From: QKTW01 sp052161885
Lineage (GTDB): Bacteria; Bacteroidota; Bacteroidia; Chitinophagales; Chitinophagaceae
Length of the DNA: 64,000 nt
Direction: 5' to 3'
Assembly (NCBI GenBank): GCA_052161885.1
Contig: CP197396.1
Location: 1,302,001-1,366,000 of the forward strand
Shown one piece after another: positions 53,103-62,510 of the stretch. Position numbers and translations under genes: made by a program. The notes beneath the pieces are model-generated. The model was not told where the DNA came from and made no database searches. It saw only the letters and a list, made by a program, of their open reading frames with translations. Numbering within the stretch: position 1 is the stretch's first letter; each line of letters begins with the position of its first letter.

Positions 53103-54944
53103 TTATTCTTTTACAAATGAGGCGGTATATGTTTTATCACCCTGGTACACCTTAAGTACATAATTGCCTTGCGCCAGTGCTGCTATTCCGACTTCCGAAC
53201 TATTGGCAGCAGAGAGTACACGTTGCCCCAGCATATTAAATACCTCGGTGCGGAAAGTCTGTGATGTATTGATACCGGAAATAGTAATAGCCGTATGTGC
53301 AGGATTAGGATATACACTGAACTTTTCTGTGGCCACTGTTGCCACCGATTGTGGCGCAGGTTTACTCACAGAATTATTTACACGCAACGTTTTAACCTGT
53401 TGTACAAAAGGAAATTTCTCGCCTGTGCAATACACATCAACCGTATTGGTACCGCTGATACAATAGGCAGTAATGTCTGTATCAACCTGTGTGCGATTGG
53501 CAAAGTACAGCCACTTCTTATTGACATGCACCATAAAGTTGCAGGTATTTACAGCCTGAACATGCAGGTAATAAGTATTGCCTGCGGGCAATGTAGCTGT
53601 ATAGCGCAGGAAGTCGAAATCGTCTCCGTTGTTGTAATTGAGTGTAACGTAATTGGTGTTGGTAGCGTTTTTGATATACGAAACTGTTGTGTCCGCCACA
53701 TTGCTGTAAGGACGGTTGAACGCACTTGTATCTATATAATTGTACCCGTTGCGCACTACAGCCAGGGCGGGTTTGGCATAAGGAACGTAAGTATTGGGCG
53801 CAGTCTTGGTCATACCAACAATACCGAAATAATAATCTTCGTCGCTGGTATCTTTTGTGATATTATCGCAGATAGACCAGATATTGTAAGAGCGCAGTTT
53901 GTTATGAAATATACCGCTTGCAGCATTGGATGATGACAGCTGATTGAAGATATTGGTATAAAACGTTGCCTGGTCGGCTTCTGTGCCTGTGGTTTTATAA
54001 CCGCGGTCTTCGCGTGTTTTACCCGGATCATAGGAAGTAACAGTGTTAAAACCGTTTTCCGTAACAATTACACCCTTGCCGTGCGAGAAACTGTCTGTCC
54101 AGAATTTTATGATATTGAACGTAGTCTGTGCGCTGGTATTTGAGTAAATGGAATCACTCTGGTAAGTATCCAGTGCCAGGTAGTCGGAAGAATCTACCAC
54201 CTGTATCAGCCACGGATTGTGCGTTGGCCCCTGGCTGATAGGATTGCCCGGATCGAGCGGATTGCCATTCACGATCGGCTGCAGCTTCAGCCTGTTACTC
54301 ATACCCATAGAATCGGCAATAAAGCGGGCTGCTGCAGAGGCATCCGCATACCAGTTACCCCATTCTGTTGCCCTGTCGAGACGCGTCATACCGCGTTTAT
54401 CCGTTGATGTGTCCGGAGAACTGAGCTTGTAATTACTGCATACTTCATAATCAATAGTCAGCGTGAGCGCACCTACTTCTGTGAGCGCTTCGCGCACATA
54501 GGCTTTTATAAACCTGATAGCTGCGGCCCGTGTTGTGGGATTGCTGATACTTCCATTGTAATAAGACGGAATTGAGCGCTTATTGGGCGTTACTTTATCC
54601 GTGAAGCACACGTTAACTGCGCCGAGTATTGTTTCCCCATAATTATGCGCTTTCTTAAAATTGTCAAACACACCCTGGAAATGGTACAGACCTGCAGTAT
54701 CGTTGTCTTCAATTGTGTCCCAGTCTCTGAAGTCAACACGGCTGGTAGGCCTTTTACCAATGCTGTCGAGTGTGAGCTGCTGCCCGCTGAACACTTCCCA
54801 GAATCCCAGTGCCATACCTGTGGGGTTTGGCTTTGCTACTAATTTGTGAATGGCTACGTTGCTTTGACTTTGTGCATGGACCTGTGTAATGGCGGCGCAG
54901 GCCAGCAGCGCATTGGCTGCCTTCCGGAGGAAAGTTTTCTTCAT
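53103..54944 (-). CDS. Secreted TIM-barrel-like protein, possible glycoside hydrolase, with T9SS domain
   Basis: A 613-residue secreted protein from ATG 54944 (MKKTFLR), with a signal peptide ending VHAQSQ. The N-terminal 400 residues resemble a clan-A glycoside hydrolase barrel: TLTIDYEVCSNY is placed where an acid/base Glu is expected and VIVTENGFN where the nucleophile Glu would lie. I cannot name the family. A strand-rich linker domain (about 425-530) and a T9SS sorting domain (VYPNPAHTAITI ... GNYVLKV) complete it. An external carbohydrate substrate is likely. Confidence 0.7.
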   Translation of the reverse strand: MKKTFLRKAANALLACAAITQVHAQSQSNVAIHKLVAKPNPTGMALGFWEVFSGQQLTLDSIGKRPTSRVDFRDWDTIEDNDTAGLYHFQGVFDNFKKAHNYGETILGAVNVCFTDKVTPNKRSIPSYYNGSISNPTTRAAAIRFIKAYVREALTEVGALTLTIDYEVCSNYKLSSPDTSTDKRGMTRLDRATEWGNWYADASAAARFIADSMGMSNRLKLQPIVNGNPLDPGNPISQGPTHNPWLIQVVDSSDYLALDTYQSDSIYSNTSAQTTFNIIKFWTDSFSHGKGVIVTENGFNTVTSYDPGKTREDRGYKTTGTEADQATFYTNIFNQLSSSNAASGIFHNKLRSYNIWSICDNITKDTSDEDYYFGIVGMTKTAPNTYVPYAKPALAVVRNGYNYIDTSAFNRPYSNVADTTVSYIKNATNTNYVTLNYNNGDDFDFLRYTATLPAGNTYYLHVQAVNTCNFMVHVNKKWLYFANRTQVDTDITAYCISGTNTVDVYCTGEKFPFVQQVKTLRVNNSVSKPAPQSVATVATEKFSVYPNPAHTAITISGINTSQTFRTEVFNMLGQRVLSAANSSEVGIAALAQGNYVLKVYQGDKTYTASFVKE

Positions 54945-55032
54945 AATGATTTTTTTAGGTGCATCAATAATAGGCAAAATCAGGAAAATATAAAAGCCCG
55001 GATTATTATATTATTTCTATCATCTGAGTGTG

Positions 55033-55222
55033 TTTTTTTAACTGCAGAGGATGCAAAGATTTTCGTAAAGAAGCGCTGAGTTTATATAAAGAAAACACCA
55101 CAAATAACAGATGTGCCGCCGTGAGAAAATTAAATGAAACGTGAGGGGGTTAAACATGAAAATCGCACATCTGCCGCCGCGGGAAATCCTCTTCGCATCT
55201 CTCAGCGACCTCCGCAGGGAAA
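55033..55222. repeat. Dispersed CTCAGCGACCTCCGCAGGGAAA-type intergenic pair
   Basis: GCAGAGGATGCAAAG..CGTAAAGAAGCGCTGAG on the left and its inverted counterpart CTTCGCATCTCTCAGCGACC on the right flank a stretch holding a second inverted pair (CAGATGTGC / GCACATCTG). Related words occur at 44688-44708 and 62511-62655. Confidence 0.45.
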
Positions 55223-55226
55223 TAAA

Positions 55227-55550
55227 CTATTGCGGCCAGTTGGTATAACCCGGCTTTTGTTCCAGCCAATTGCAGTACTGAAGGCTGCCCAGCCGGAAAC
55301 GCAACGGCAGCGGCAGTTTCCGGTCCATCTTTACTTCCTGCCTGCAGAAAAAACCCGGATTAATAAATGAGGAACTGAATGAAAGCACCGCAACCTGCAT
55401 ATGTGGCACCACAGGCTTCACAACTGCAGGAGTGTATCGTGGTTTTACCGGTATCTGAACATGCATAACAGAGTCATGCAGACGTATACCCTGTGCATTG
55501 CAGATATTGGCAACGCACAAAAATATGAGTAAAATAAAACGACACGACAT
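55227..55550 (-). CDS. Small exported protein, hypothetical
   Basis: A 107-residue protein with a signal peptide (residues about 1-19, ending CNAQG). The mature part has a PVKPRYTPAVVKP linker and a conserved-looking C-terminal FFCRQEVKMDRKLPLPLRFRLGSLQYCNWLE. I recall similar small proteins in Chitinophagaceae but cannot name a family. Two cysteines could form a disulfide. It is divergent from lepB, 141 bp away. Confidence 0.65.
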   Translation of the reverse strand: MSCRFILLIFLCVANICNAQGIRLHDSVMHVQIPVKPRYTPAVVKPVVPHMQVAVLSFSSSFINPGFFCRQEVKMDRKLPLPLRFRLGSLQYCNWLEQKPGYTNWPQ

Positions 55551-55691
55551 GCTGTAAAGTTACGGAAGAACAGCCTGTCCGGCACTTACACACTGCAGAA
55601 CAACATCTGTTAAATATTTGCCTAAATTATCTCCTGTGGTTCAGGCGAATGATAAAGCCCTTTAATTTTATCGCCATAAAGATTTCGCATC

Positions 55692-56882
55692 ATGATATTC
55701 CGTAAAGCCCAAAAGCAGGATGCTGCCGGGAAGAAAAAATCTGTATGGCGCGAATGGCTCGATGCCGGTGTATTCGCTCTTATTGCTTCCACTGTTTTCC
55801 GCATGTTCATAGCAGAAGCCTATGCTATCCCATCTGGCTCTATGGAAGGCTCTATGCTCATAAACGACCATCTGTTTGTGAATAAAATGGCGTACGGCCC
55901 ACGATTGCCCATGACGCCGCTGGCACTGCCACTCGTGCATAACGAGATGCCGCTTACCGGTGGCAAATCTTACACAGATGCAGTACAATGGTCTTATCAT
56001 CGCCTGCCTGGTTATACCAAAGTGGCGCACAATGATATCGTAGTATTTAACGGACCGGATGGCGATACAGCAATTGTTGATAATTCCGAACTGGACTACT
56101 ATCAGATGTGCCGCTTATACGGACGGGCCGCAGTGCTCAGCGAACATAAGATCATCACCCACCCTGTAGATAAGAAAGACAATCTTATTAAAAGATGTAT
56201 TGGCCTGCCTGGCGATGTAATCACTATAAAAGATGCACAGGTCTTTATAAATGGTAAACCGGCAGCAATAAACCAGCATGCAAAACATACTTATATCGTT
56301 AAAACAAATGGCATGATGCCGGGTGTAGACGAAGATGTGGAATTGCTGCAGCCGGTAAGCAATAATGTATATGCTTATAATATAGCGAATGACCAGTTGG
56401 CGGATGTAAGGAAAGCGCCGAATGTACTGTCTGCCGAGTTATGGATGAAAGATCCTGCCGGGACATCACCGCAGGAACCCGGAGAATGGGTATTTCCGCT
56501 GGACACTGCAAACTTTAAATGGAACCGCGACAACTACGGCCCCGTTACTATTCCTAAAGCCGGAACAACCGTGCAGCTCACAGCTCAGAACATTGCATTG
56601 TATCGCCGCATCATTGTCAACTATGAACATAATACATTACAGGAACAGAACGGCAAATTTTTCATTAATGACAAAGAGGCAACTGCCTATACTTTCAAGA
56701 TGGATTATTACTGGATGATGGGCGACAATCGCGACAACTCACTCGATTCACGCTACTGGGGATTTGTGCCTGATGATCATATTGTCGGCAAGGCGTGGTT
56801 TGTATGGTACAGCTACGACAAAAACCCATTTGATATACGCTGGAACCGCATAATGCGCAGCATTACTGCACTGCAGAAATGA
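55692..56882 (+). CDS. lepB: Signal peptidase I
   Basis: A 396-residue inner-membrane serine protease that cleaves signal peptides of exported proteins. One N-terminal membrane segment (about 25-45) precedes the active site. The nucleophile is Ser50 in PSGSM and the general base is Lys167 in LIKRCIGLPGD. The C-terminal signature MGDNRDNSLDSRYWG is complete. It is longer than the E. coli enzyme because of a central insertion (about 190-300), usual in Bacteroidota. It would process the many exported proteins encoded in this window. Confidence 0.95.
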   Translation: MIFRKAQKQDAAGKKKSVWREWLDAGVFALIASTVFRMFIAEAYAIPSGSMEGSMLINDHLFVNKMAYGPRLPMTPLALPLVHNEMPLTGGKSYTDAVQWSYHRLPGYTKVAHNDIVVFNGPDGDTAIVDNSELDYYQMCRLYGRAAVLSEHKIITHPVDKKDNLIKRCIGLPGDVITIKDAQVFINGKPAAINQHAKHTYIVKTNGMMPGVDEDVELLQPVSNNVYAYNIANDQLADVRKAPNVLSAELWMKDPAGTSPQEPGEWVFPLDTANFKWNRDNYGPVTIPKAGTTVQLTAQNIALYRRIIVNYEHNTLQEQNGKFFINDKEATAYTFKMDYYWMMGDNRDNSLDSRYWGFVPDDHIVGKAWFVWYSYDKNPFDIRWNRIMRSITALQK

Positions 56883-56883
56883 G

Positions 56884-57030
56884 GAAAATGTGAAAATATG
56901 AGAATATGAGGATGTGCGGATTATCTGATTAGCTAACGTAATCGATGTGCCAATATTTTGATGACGATAAGTCTTAAATTTCGCAAACCTCACATCTCAC
57001 TTCTGACATTTCACGCTTCACTATTGCCTA
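56884..57030. repeat. Intergenic dispersed-word region
   Basis: Tandem-like ATGTGA/ATATGAG words (56884-56920), a GATTAGCTAACG remnant, and CTCACATCTCACTTCTGACATTTCAC (56986-57015, split by short gaps). Similar words lie at 23140-23170 and 40203-40245. Confidence 0.45.
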
Positions 57031-57031
57031 T

Positions 57032-58201
57032 TCACTTATTAATAGACCAGGCTGCATTGTGCAACTCCAGGTTTTTATAATGCGCATTTAACGGATTATT
57101 GTCCTTGTAGTAAATGCGCAGGGATTTATCATTGAGATCAAACTGCTGCACGAAAGTATGGTAAACAAGCCTGGCAACAGACACCACCCTTTTCATTTCC
57201 GGTTTTGCAGATAATGATACCAGCAATGTTCCCGGCACCCGCCTGCCCTGGTCATCCGTTCTGCTGTCGGTAGAGAGCATCTTTATCCTTGCTTCCCTGA
57301 ATTTTTTATTCCCGCCATTGCTTACTCCGGCCAGTGTTTTTATGCGCCCATAGCTGGAAAGCATATAGCGACCTTCATATCCCGGCATATCCTTCCATCG
57401 CTCCCCTTTACGGCTTGCAGCACCCAGGTCCAGGAATGCGGGCAGTTGCTCTGCTACATCTTTTTTCCGGATGCGCAGCTTTTTCATAAGTTCTGTGTGT
57501 ACAGCCCGGTCATCGTAACCGGCTTTATGGATCGTGTCCAGGTTCAGGTTTTTCTTCTTGTGGCCAAAGCGCCAGAAATAACCACCAGCCACTACAATAT
57601 CTCCATGAGCTGCATCTGAGATCAGCGACGGGCTTACTCCCAGCTTCTTTGCAGCATCATACATACTGGGATACCAGGCGTCGGGCTCACCTTTTGCATT
57701 AAACCTGGTAATAGGCTTGCTGAGTACAGACAAATGGCTGGCAGCACGGTTATTGGCATAAGCTTCCAGCTTCAGTTCTTTAATAGTAGACCGATACAGG
57801 TTTTTATAATGCAGGTTTCTGCCGTCCTTATCCCTCAGTCCTATAAAAATGGTTTTATCCCCCAGGTCTATCCTTTCCACAAAAGCATCGTACACCAGCC
57901 TCCCCACGGAATACACCCGTTGGCTGCCATCTTTCCTCAAGTCTACGGTAACGCTGTATATCGGTTCATTTATCGTTTTATTTTTCTGCGTAGTCACATG
58001 CAATTTTCGTATGCGTTCGGGTTGCTCCACTTCTTTATCCCATCGCTTTACCACCATACGGGCTATAGATTTTATCCGCCCATAAGACGACACTTTATAG
58101 TACCCTTCATAATTGCGAATATCTTTCCATTTTTCACCGGGCAGGTTTTTCAGTGAAAGATTATCAATCGGGGACAATTGTTTATGCAATGCGGTGGCCA
58201 T
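57032..58201 (-). CDS. Double NUMOD4 protein with degenerate HNH-like halves
   Basis: A 389-residue protein made of two similar halves. Each starts with a NUMOD4-type motif: GEKWKDIRNYEGYYKVSSYGRIKS near residue 24 and GERWKDMPGYEGRYMLSSYGRIKT near residue 272. Each then has a VGRLVYDAF / VARLVYHTF segment and a KDGRNLHYKNL / KDNNPLNAHYKNL end, which resembles the HNH-3 region of homing endonucleases without its histidines. Between them is a NUMOD1-like helix-turn-helix (AAKKLGVSPSLISDAAHG). Probably a DNA-binding protein that has lost nuclease activity. Confidence 0.75.
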   Translation of the reverse strand: MATALHKQLSPIDNLSLKNLPGEKWKDIRNYEGYYKVSSYGRIKSIARMVVKRWDKEVEQPERIRKLHVTTQKNKTINEPIYSVTVDLRKDGSQRVYSVGRLVYDAFVERIDLGDKTIFIGLRDKDGRNLHYKNLYRSTIKELKLEAYANNRAASHLSVLSKPITRFNAKGEPDAWYPSMYDAAKKLGVSPSLISDAAHGDIVVAGGYFWRFGHKKKNLNLDTIHKAGYDDRAVHTELMKKLRIRKKDVAEQLPAFLDLGAASRKGERWKDMPGYEGRYMLSSYGRIKTLAGVSNGGNKKFREARIKMLSTDSRTDDQGRRVPGTLLVSLSAKPEMKRVVSVARLVYHTFVQQFDLNDKSLRIYYKDNNPLNAHYKNLELHNAAWSINK

Positions 58202-58316
58202 TCAATTCTAAAAAGCTAATATAAGCCATTTAAATAATGTCTTGTATCAACAGGATAAATGCATTTTTAATAAAATATCGTGCCATCCTGAATACCCAAC
58301 GGTTATCTGAGGCGCA

Positions 58317-59201
58317 TTATTTCATGCCCAGCTTTTTATTGTAGTCGTCCTGCAATTTATTCAAAGCAGCATCGTACCCTGCACGGTCTTCAAACGCAGC
58401 CGGGTTATAAGCACTACCCGGTTTGTGTTTCTTATGCAGGTCAAACTGGCTGGCATGTGATGCCAGCCATATATCGAACTGCAGCTTTTTCATGGCATCT
58501 AATGTGTAACCGTAGTCCGCTGCAATGTCCGGGTAAGTTGCCATGCCGGGTTTAGCCTCATCGAGAATGCTGGGCATATTGGCTATCAGCACCCGGTATG
58601 AATGCTTGCTATCTTTAACATCAAATAAAAAACTGCAGGCACCTTTTGTGTGTCCGGGATGATGCAGTACTGCAACCTGCATTCCGCCAAGCGCTACGGT
58701 ATCCTGTTCGTGCAGTAAACGATCGGCCTTCACGGGAGCAAACATGCTACCCCTTCCGCCAAAGATGAAATCAGAATTGCCGCCATCGGCTAATATGGAA
58801 GCATCCTTTTCATTGATCATCATCTTTGCACCTGTCATTTTCTTTACAGCTGCCATAGCGCCTACATGATCATAATGGGCATGAGTAGCCAGCAAAATTT
58901 TAATATCTGAAAACCTGAAACCCAGCGCCTCCACATTTTTCCGGATCATTGATGCCGATGAAACCACTCCTGTATTGATCAGGATATGGCCCTGCGGAGT
59001 GGTGATAAGATAGCTTGCAAGGTCGTAAGAACCTACATAATATAAATTACCTGCTATGCGGAATGGTTTGTATGATTGTATCCATTCTTTATTCGTTACA
59101 GGTGGCACCGTAACTTTCTGCGCTTCGGCCATTAAACCCGGGCAGACAAAAGCAGTCGATAGTACGGTTGTGTATAATAATTTTCTTAAAGGAAGCTTCA
59201 T
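58317..59201 (-). CDS. Subclass B3 metallo-beta-lactamase
   Basis: A 294-residue exported enzyme from ATG 59201 (MKLPLRK), with a signal peptide ending MAEAQK. Zinc ligands of the B3 type are all visible: His107-Ala-His109-Tyr-Asp111-His112 (HAHYDH), His184 in HHPGHTKGACS and His249 in LASHASQFDLHKKHKPG. The last motif is typical of B3 enzymes rather than glyoxalase II or B1. It should hydrolyse beta-lactams, possibly carbapenems, in the periplasm; activity is inferred. It stands alone, with no transposon nearby, so it looks like an intrinsic gene. Confidence 0.88.
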   Translation of the reverse strand: MKLPLRKLLYTTVLSTAFVCPGLMAEAQKVTVPPVTNKEWIQSYKPFRIAGNLYYVGSYDLASYLITTPQGHILINTGVVSSASMIRKNVEALGFRFSDIKILLATHAHYDHVGAMAAVKKMTGAKMMINEKDASILADGGNSDFIFGGRGSMFAPVKADRLLHEQDTVALGGMQVAVLHHPGHTKGACSFLFDVKDSKHSYRVLIANMPSILDEAKPGMATYPDIAADYGYTLDAMKKLQFDIWLASHASQFDLHKKHKPGSAYNPAAFEDRAGYDAALNKLQDDYNKKLGMK

Positions 59202-59377
59202 ATAAAAGAATTGAACGCAATCTATTATTTCTTCTGCGTACTTCACTGAAAGTGCAGCTACAATATTTATTCACATCACAAATATCTGAACCGAAAAAAA
59301 ACTAACAATTCATTCATGCACGGTTAACAATTAAATCATATAGCGAAGGCAATTTCACGGATCAATTTCTTATATTC

Positions 59378-62300
59378 ATGAACGTAAGGTTACTCCCCGC
59401 TATTGCCTGCGTTGCGCTTACCTCGGCAGCAACAGCACAAAGCACTTTTACAGCTGGCAACCTGGTTGTGTTACAGACCACTACTACCACCAGTAAAGCC
59501 GCGTCCCCCGCTACTCTTAAAGAATTTACCACCGGTGGCACAGCAGGATTAACAGTCCCTGTTCCTTCATCAGGCACTACCCCATTCCAGACGTCCGGTG
59601 TGTACGGCGGCTCAGAAGGTTTTCTTACCACATCTGCGGACGGCAAGTATATTGTAATGGCCGGGTACGGTACTGCCGGTTCCTATACCGACATTACCGC
59701 TACAGCCTCTAACCAGGTGACCCGTGTGATCGGAACAGTTGCACCATCCGGTTTTTATCTGCAGGTAGATACCAGCACCATATTCTATTCAAATAATGAT
59801 ATCCGCGGCGCTGTATCAGACGGGACAAATTTCTGGGCTTCGGGCGCATCCAATGCTTCCGTTGATGGCATCAACTACTTCGGTCCGGGTACACAGGCAG
59901 CACTGGCCACAGGAACCACACCACCCAAAGCATATGGCCTGCGTATATTCAACGGCAACATCTATTATTCCACCCAGAAATCCGGCCCCTCTAACTCATC
60001 ATCTCAACTGGGCATTTTCCAGCTCGGTACAGGTATGCCGACCAGCGGTACTGTCACCACTACACAAGTAATCAATACAGGCAGTGCTACACCTACAGAT
60101 TTCTCATTCAATGCAGCAGGCGATGTGTGCTATGTGGCCATCAATGCCAACTCCGCTACCGGCGGCATCCAGAAGTGGACACGAAGCGGCAGCACCTGGA
60201 CACTGGCCTATACACTCGGAACAGGTACCGCAAGCGTTGGTGCTTACGGTCTTGTAGTAGATTACTCAGGCTCTGTGCCGGTTATATATGCCACCACATT
60301 TGAAACAGCCGGCAACCGCGTCATCAAAATTGTTGATAACGGCACACTTGCAGGTGCAACTATCACCACATTGGTTGCAGCAACCTCCGGCACTTACTAC
60401 AAAGGCATCACGTTTGCGCCTGTAGCGTCCGGCACACCGGTTGTAAATCTTACCGTAAGTGCAGACACAGCAACAGAAGCAGGCGCCACAACCGTTATCA
60501 TCAAAGCAAACAGTTCGTTTCCTGTAAACAGTGCCCAGACTGTAAATATCGCAGTCTCCGGCAGCGGCATTACTTCGGGCGACTATACTTTAAGCAGCGC
60601 AACCATCACTATACCTGCAGGTGCTACTTCAGGAACAGATACATTTAAAGTAATTGATGATGTACTCGCAGAAGGAACAGAAACAGCTGTGATCACTATG
60701 AGTGCACCAACATCCGGCATTACACTGGGTATCGGCACAATGCGCAATATCACTATAATAGACAATGACGTTCCGGCTCCTCCCACCATCAAGGTGGACA
60801 CATCTACGACCAACTTTATAGACGGCGGCATTGCAACAGCACCGGCCAGTCCGTTTACTGTAAGCGGCGCATTAAGCGATCCTACAGATGCCGCAGCCAC
60901 ACAAGGTATCAATGTAGACATAGCTACAAATCAGGCTTCAGGTACACTTTCACTGAGCGCTGCAAGCAGTAATACAACGGTTGTTCCGGCTGCCAATATT
61001 GTGATCACCGGCACAGGCGGCACACGCAACGTGAAGATCACACCGGCAGCTGTAGGCTATTCCAATATCACACTTACCGTACACGACGGCTTCGATTCCA
61101 GCTCTTATGTAATAGCTTACGCGGCATCTGCAGCATCCGGCACACCCGCAGCAACATTCTGGCACACAGGCATGTCCGACGGTTCTGATGCGATAGCATT
61201 GGATGACAATTATTTCATCAGCGGCGATGATGAACTGGACGTATTGAATGTTTATTCAAGATCAGCATCAGGACAGCCACTGGTATCATTTGACTATTCA
61301 ACCATGCTTAACCTGCCCGATCCTACCAAACCGGAAACCGATATCGAAGCAGCTACGAGGAGTACTGCACACACCGGTCGCATTTACTGGCTGGGATCTA
61401 TGAGCAATGGTAAAGCTCCATTTGACAACAAACCTAACCGCGACCGTATTTTCGCCACAAACGTAACAGGAACCGGCGCCAGTACTGCATTCTCTGTTGT
61501 GGGTTATGCTGCACTGCGTTCTGCAATCCTGGCATGGGGCGATGCAAACGGCTATAACTTTACGGCAAGTGCAGCTGCAGGTGTGGATTCCAAATCGCCT
61601 TCAGGATTTGCGGCAGAGGGTATGGTATTCGGCCCGGACAGTACCACACTTTATGTTGCACTCAGAGCCCCGCTCGTTCCTACTGCCAACCGTACCAAAG
61701 CAGTGATAGTTCCGATAAACAATTTTGAAACATGGTTCAATAACGGAGCTCCTTCCGGTACTCCTACCTTCGGTTCACCGATAGAAATGAACCTGGGCGG
61801 CAGAGGTTTCCGCGATATCATCAGACTGTCTGACGGTTCTTATGTAATTGTAGCAGGAAACGTGGGCGGCGGATCAATCACTGGTGCACTCTACAAATGG
61901 ACAGGGCATGCCAATGATACGCCGGTGCACATTATAAGCCCGGCATCTGACACACTTAATGCAGAAGGGGCTATGGAGGTACATACAGGCGGACAGCTTT
62001 CGCTCTCACAGCTCCAGATAATATCAGACATGGGCGATGATGTACTGTACAATGATGGTACAGCAGCTAAAGATTTCAGTACGTTGCCGCTGCGTAAATT
62101 CCGCTCGGATATGATCTTTTCTCTTGACCTTACATCCCCGACAGGCATTGTTACTTACAACAATGCGTCTGCCAGCGAGCTGATGGTATATCCCAACCCT
62201 TCAGACGGTATTTTCAATATCAGCTTTAAAACAAATACAAGCGAAGCATACCAGCTGACAGTAACGGACATTAGCGGGCGTATCAGCTACGAGCAAAGCC

Positions 62301-62422
62301 GCAATGCAGTTGCAGGTACAAATCAGTCAAATGTTGACCTCCGCAATCTTTCAAAGGGCATTTACTTTATCCGTGTTCATGCTGCATCATTTGAATACTA
62401 CCAGAAACTTATTGTTAAATAA
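59378..62422 (+). CDS. Large secreted Calx-beta protein with T9SS sorting domain
   Basis: A 1014-residue secreted protein with a signal peptide (ending AATAQS). The N-terminal 340 residues have repeated strand-turn units that may form a beta-propeller (GNLVVLQTTT, GTNFWASGASN, GLRIFNGNIYYS). A Calx-beta domain spans about 350-465 (TEAGATTVII ... SGDYTLSSATITIPAG ... DNDVP). A second propeller-like part follows (DGSDAIALDDNYFI ... GRGFRDIIRLSDGSYV). The end is a T9SS sorting domain (VYPNPSDGIFNI ... GIYFIRV). Probably a calcium-binding surface protein. Confidence 0.78.
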   Translation: MNVRLLPAIACVALTSAATAQSTFTAGNLVVLQTTTTTSKAASPATLKEFTTGGTAGLTVPVPSSGTTPFQTSGVYGGSEGFLTTSADGKYIVMAGYGTAGSYTDITATASNQVTRVIGTVAPSGFYLQVDTSTIFYSNNDIRGAVSDGTNFWASGASNASVDGINYFGPGTQAALATGTTPPKAYGLRIFNGNIYYSTQKSGPSNSSSQLGIFQLGTGMPTSGTVTTTQVINTGSATPTDFSFNAAGDVCYVAINANSATGGIQKWTRSGSTWTLAYTLGTGTASVGAYGLVVDYSGSVPVIYATTFETAGNRVIKIVDNGTLAGATITTLVAATSGTYYKGITFAPVASGTPVVNLTVSADTATEAGATTVIIKANSSFPVNSAQTVNIAVSGSGITSGDYTLSSATITIPAGATSGTDTFKVIDDVLAEGTETAVITMSAPTSGITLGIGTMRNITIIDNDVPAPPTIKVDTSTTNFIDGGIATAPASPFTVSGALSDPTDAAATQGINVDIATNQASGTLSLSAASSNTTVVPAANIVITGTGGTRNVKITPAAVGYSNITLTVHDGFDSSSYVIAYAASAASGTPAATFWHTGMSDGSDAIALDDNYFISGDDELDVLNVYSRSASGQPLVSFDYSTMLNLPDPTKPETDIEAATRSTAHTGRIYWLGSMSNGKAPFDNKPNRDRIFATNVTGTGASTAFSVVGYAALRSAILAWGDANGYNFTASAAAGVDSKSPSGFAAEGMVFGPDSTTLYVALRAPLVPTANRTKAVIVPINNFETWFNNGAPSGTPTFGSPIEMNLGGRGFRDIIRLSDGSYVIVAGNVGGGSITGALYKWTGHANDTPVHIISPASDTLNAEGAMEVHTGGQLSLSQLQIISDMGDDVLYNDGTAAKDFSTLPLRKFRSDMIFSLDLTSPTGIVTYNNASASELMVYPNPSDGIFNISFKTNTSEAYQLTVTDISGRISYEQSRNAVAGTNQSNVDLRNLSKGIYFIRVHAASFEYYQKLIVK

Positions 62423-62452
62423 CCTCAACTTTTAGATTTTGTGTGTAAATGA

Positions 62453-62485
62453 GGCCCCCTTGCGTCATGCGAGGGGGTTCTTCTT
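62453..62485 (+). terminator. Terminator after Calx-beta gene
   Basis: CCCCCTTGC / GCGAGGGGG arms with a GTCAT loop and T-rich tail, about 30 bp after the stop. Confidence 0.75.
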
Positions 62486-62510
62486 TTAAGGAACGGAAGA
62501 CAACACAAAT

